Origin: Nostoc foliaceum FACHB-393
Lineage (GTDB): Bacteria; Cyanobacteriota; Cyanobacteriia; Cyanobacteriales; Nostocaceae
Reading direction: 5' to 3'
NCBI RefSeq assembly: GCF_014698505.1
Contig: NZ_JACJTD010000026.1
Coordinates: forward strand, 1 to 64,000
DNA length: 64,000 bases
Each line of letters starts with the position of its first letter. Position 1 is the stretch's first letter. The notes under the pieces are model-generated. The model searched no databases. It was not told where the DNA came from and saw only the letters and a program-made list of their open reading frames with translations. The position numbers and the translations under genes were made by a program. Below are positions 62,369-64,000 of this stretch, piece by piece.

Positions 62369-64000
62369 TTAATCTTGCTCCCACTCTCGCTCGATTCTCT
62401 CTAAATCCTTCGCCGCACCCAATTGCTGAAAGATTTGATGCGCTGTGTTGTAATGCTGTTGGGCAAGTTCTGTATTGCTGCGTTTACGCTCTAGCCGTGC
62501 TAAATCGTAGTTAGCCTCTGCCACTAGGTGAATCATCCCTAATTCTTGGGCTATTACTAAAGCTTGTTTAGAAAACTGTTCTGCGGCTTCGAGATTACCG
62601 CGATCGCATTCATTTTCTCCTAAACCACTATAAGACTCAGCCATACCAGAGCGATTGCCTAATTCTGTTCTCACTGTCAAAGATTGCTGATACAGGGTTT
62701 CGGCTGCATCCCAGTTGCCGCGATTGCGCTCAATATCTCCCAACGCTCCCCAACTATTCGCCATACCAGAGTGATCGCCTAATTCTGTCATCACTTCTAA
62801 AGCTTGCTGATACAGGGTTTCGGCTGCATCCCCCGGATTTCTCACCACACCTCTCAAAGCCTGCGCTTGTGCAGGGGAGCAGGGGAGCAGGGGAGCAGGG
62901 GAGAGTTCAAATACTAAGTTCTTTCCCCTCTGCCCCTCCGCCCCTCTGCTCTATCAAACGCCTGAAGCTTGTGAGAAATGCGGGATCCCAGTTGCCGCGA
63001 TTGCGCTCAATATCTCCCAACGCTCCCCAACTATTCGCCATACCAGAGTGATCGCCTAATTCTGTCATCACTTCTAAAGCTTGCTGATACAGGGTTTCGG
63101 CTACATCCCTGTTGCTGCGAAGGTACTCAATATCTCCCAACGCTCCCCAACTATTCGCCATACCAGAGCGATCGCCTAATTCTGTCATCACTTCCAAAGC
63201 TTGCCGATAGAGGGTTTCGGCTGCATCCCAGTTGCCGCGACATTGCTCAATATATCCCAACAATCCATTGCAATGTGCAATAGTACTTTTACTTTCTTGC
63301 TTTTGTGCAATGGCTAAAGCATTCTGAAAACATCTTGCTGCTTCATCCCAATTGCCTAAATCACGATGAATTACTCCAATGTTTTGCAAGCAGATGCAGC
63401 GTTTATATTCGTCAATATGCGGCAAAACTTGTTCACATAAATCTTTTAATAAACTCCAGTGTCCCCAACGTTGCAGGCATTCTCCCAGACTTCCTGTTGC
63501 CAAATAATATGCTTCGCTGTAATTGCCCAACTGAAAAGCAAAATATTGAGCCTCCAGCACTGGGCGCAAATTTTCTAAAGTTTTAGGATTTTCAACATTT
63601 TTTCCAGAGCAGTAAAATTTATAGATACTGTTGAGCAGATTGGGCAGTTCGTCTTTATATTCCCCTTGTAGAAACTCCACAATCACCCGATGCAAGTCAT
63701 AAAATACCTCACATTGCTGTTCATCATAGCGACTCTGCACCAAACTGCCATCAACTAATCGCTCTAAAATTGCTTGCGTTTCACTAATTTCTTCCTCTGT
63801 CAATTCAGCAGGTTCTTCTAAGAATGCTGCCCTTTCAAAGCGATCATCTTGCTCTGAATCATCTGTATATAACCGCAAGAAAGTTAAACCTCGAATATCT
63901 ATCCCTACTCGCAACACACACATCCGACTGAGTAAATCTCGTGCTGCTTCACTTTGCCTTGCCAGTTGTTCTCTGAGAATGGGTTCAGCTTTTTTCGTCA
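62369..64000 (-). pseudogene. TPR-repeat ATPase-type protein, C-terminal part, interrupted gene
   Basis: The frame enters at the window end (KKAEPILREQLARQSEAARD), a helical region as found after NB-ARC-type ATPase domains, then TPR-like units of 40 residues (RGNWDAAETLYQQALEVMTE, LGDRSGMANSWGALGDIE). At 62984 the frame meets a 153-bp inverted-repeat element and stops at 62907; the remaining TPRs resume in another frame from 62857 to 62369. The insertion adds 157 bases including its target duplication, so it shifts the frame. DNA of neighbouring TPR units is nearly identical. The N-terminal effector lies outside the window. Confidence 0.85.
62832..62984. mobile_element. MITE-like element inserted in the TPR gene
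   Basis: Terminal inverted repeats CCCGGATTTCTCAC and GTGAGAAATGCGGG (13 of 14 pairing) bound 153 bp. ATCC is duplicated on both sides (62828-62831 and 62985-62988). Neighbouring TPR units preserve the uninterrupted sequence gctgcatcccagttgcc, confirming the insertion point. The interior has a gcaggggagcagggga microsatellite and no gene. Confidence 0.85.

Noticed and set aside
61970..62404. Open frames on both strands encoding 14-residue repeats
   Set aside because: Product of the 42-bp tandem repeat; no domain and no start signal.
1..64000. tRNA, rRNA, origin of replication or prophage
   Set aside because: I looked for cloverleaf-like segments with conserved TTCGA loops, rRNA stretches, DnaA-box clusters and phage structural genes and saw none; a short tRNA could still be missed by eye.

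Overview
The window looks like chromosomal DNA of a filamentous, probably heterocyst-forming cyanobacterium (Nostocales). The palindrome GCGATCGC (HIP1) recurs throughout, short tandem repeats of the Nostoc type fill many intergenic gaps, and gene content (PEP-CTERM protein, TPR-linked Ser/Thr kinases, hybrid histidine kinases, LRR-Roco protein, fluoride riboswitch) fits that group. I see no rRNA, tRNA or CRISPR array.

Layout: 1-4.8 kb holds a transposase-like fragment, mfd and a GNAT acetyltransferase. 5.1-12.5 kb holds an unrecognised membrane protein, a redox/signalling pair (CNB-histidine kinase plus REC-thioredoxin-reductase fusion), a PEP-CTERM protein and a VOC protein. 12.7-17.8 kb is a tight four-gene operon: membrane protein, asparagine-synthetase-like ligase without the N-terminal cysteine, a fold-III PLP decarboxylase homologue lacking the Schiff-base lysine, and a zinc-ribbon membrane protein. 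17.8-23 kb has RluE, an amidase, a DUF4336 protein and a ureohydrolase. 23.5-25.9 kb encodes an LRR-ROC-COR-TIR protein, a candidate immune protein, with short direct repeats on both sides. 26-31 kb has a GH65 phosphorylase, a dead IS1634-like transposase and purH.

31.0-31.6 kb contains three copies of a small RNA gene, each with a sigma70-like promoter and a terminator hairpin; the predicted 5' end is complementary to the conserved Yfr1 motif. 31.7-35.8 kb has an HD hydrolase, a lipoate-ligase pseudogene, a YbjN protein and a fluoride module: crcB-type riboswitch, CPA antiporter-USP gene and a 43-codon crcB stub. 35.8-45.9 kb has MoxR/DUF4350, a large SNF2-type ATPase, an S4 protein, ArfB and a membrane GTPase. 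46-55.7 kb is signalling-rich: two convergent Ser/Thr kinases, a rhomboid homologue lacking its catalytic residues, a hybrid kinase and a second GTPase separated by a 21-bp repeat array. 56-62 kb holds split 5-oxoprolinase subunits with a structured repeat between them, and a MocR regulator with a symmetric operator-like array. The window ends in a TPR gene broken by a small inverted-repeat element.

A recurring theme is repeat traffic. Small inverted-repeat elements with visible target duplications occur at 8.3 and 62.8 kb, nested ones at 29.0 kb, and intergenic repeat families have been absorbed in frame into mfd, the asparagine-synthetase-like gene and the decarboxylase-like gene.
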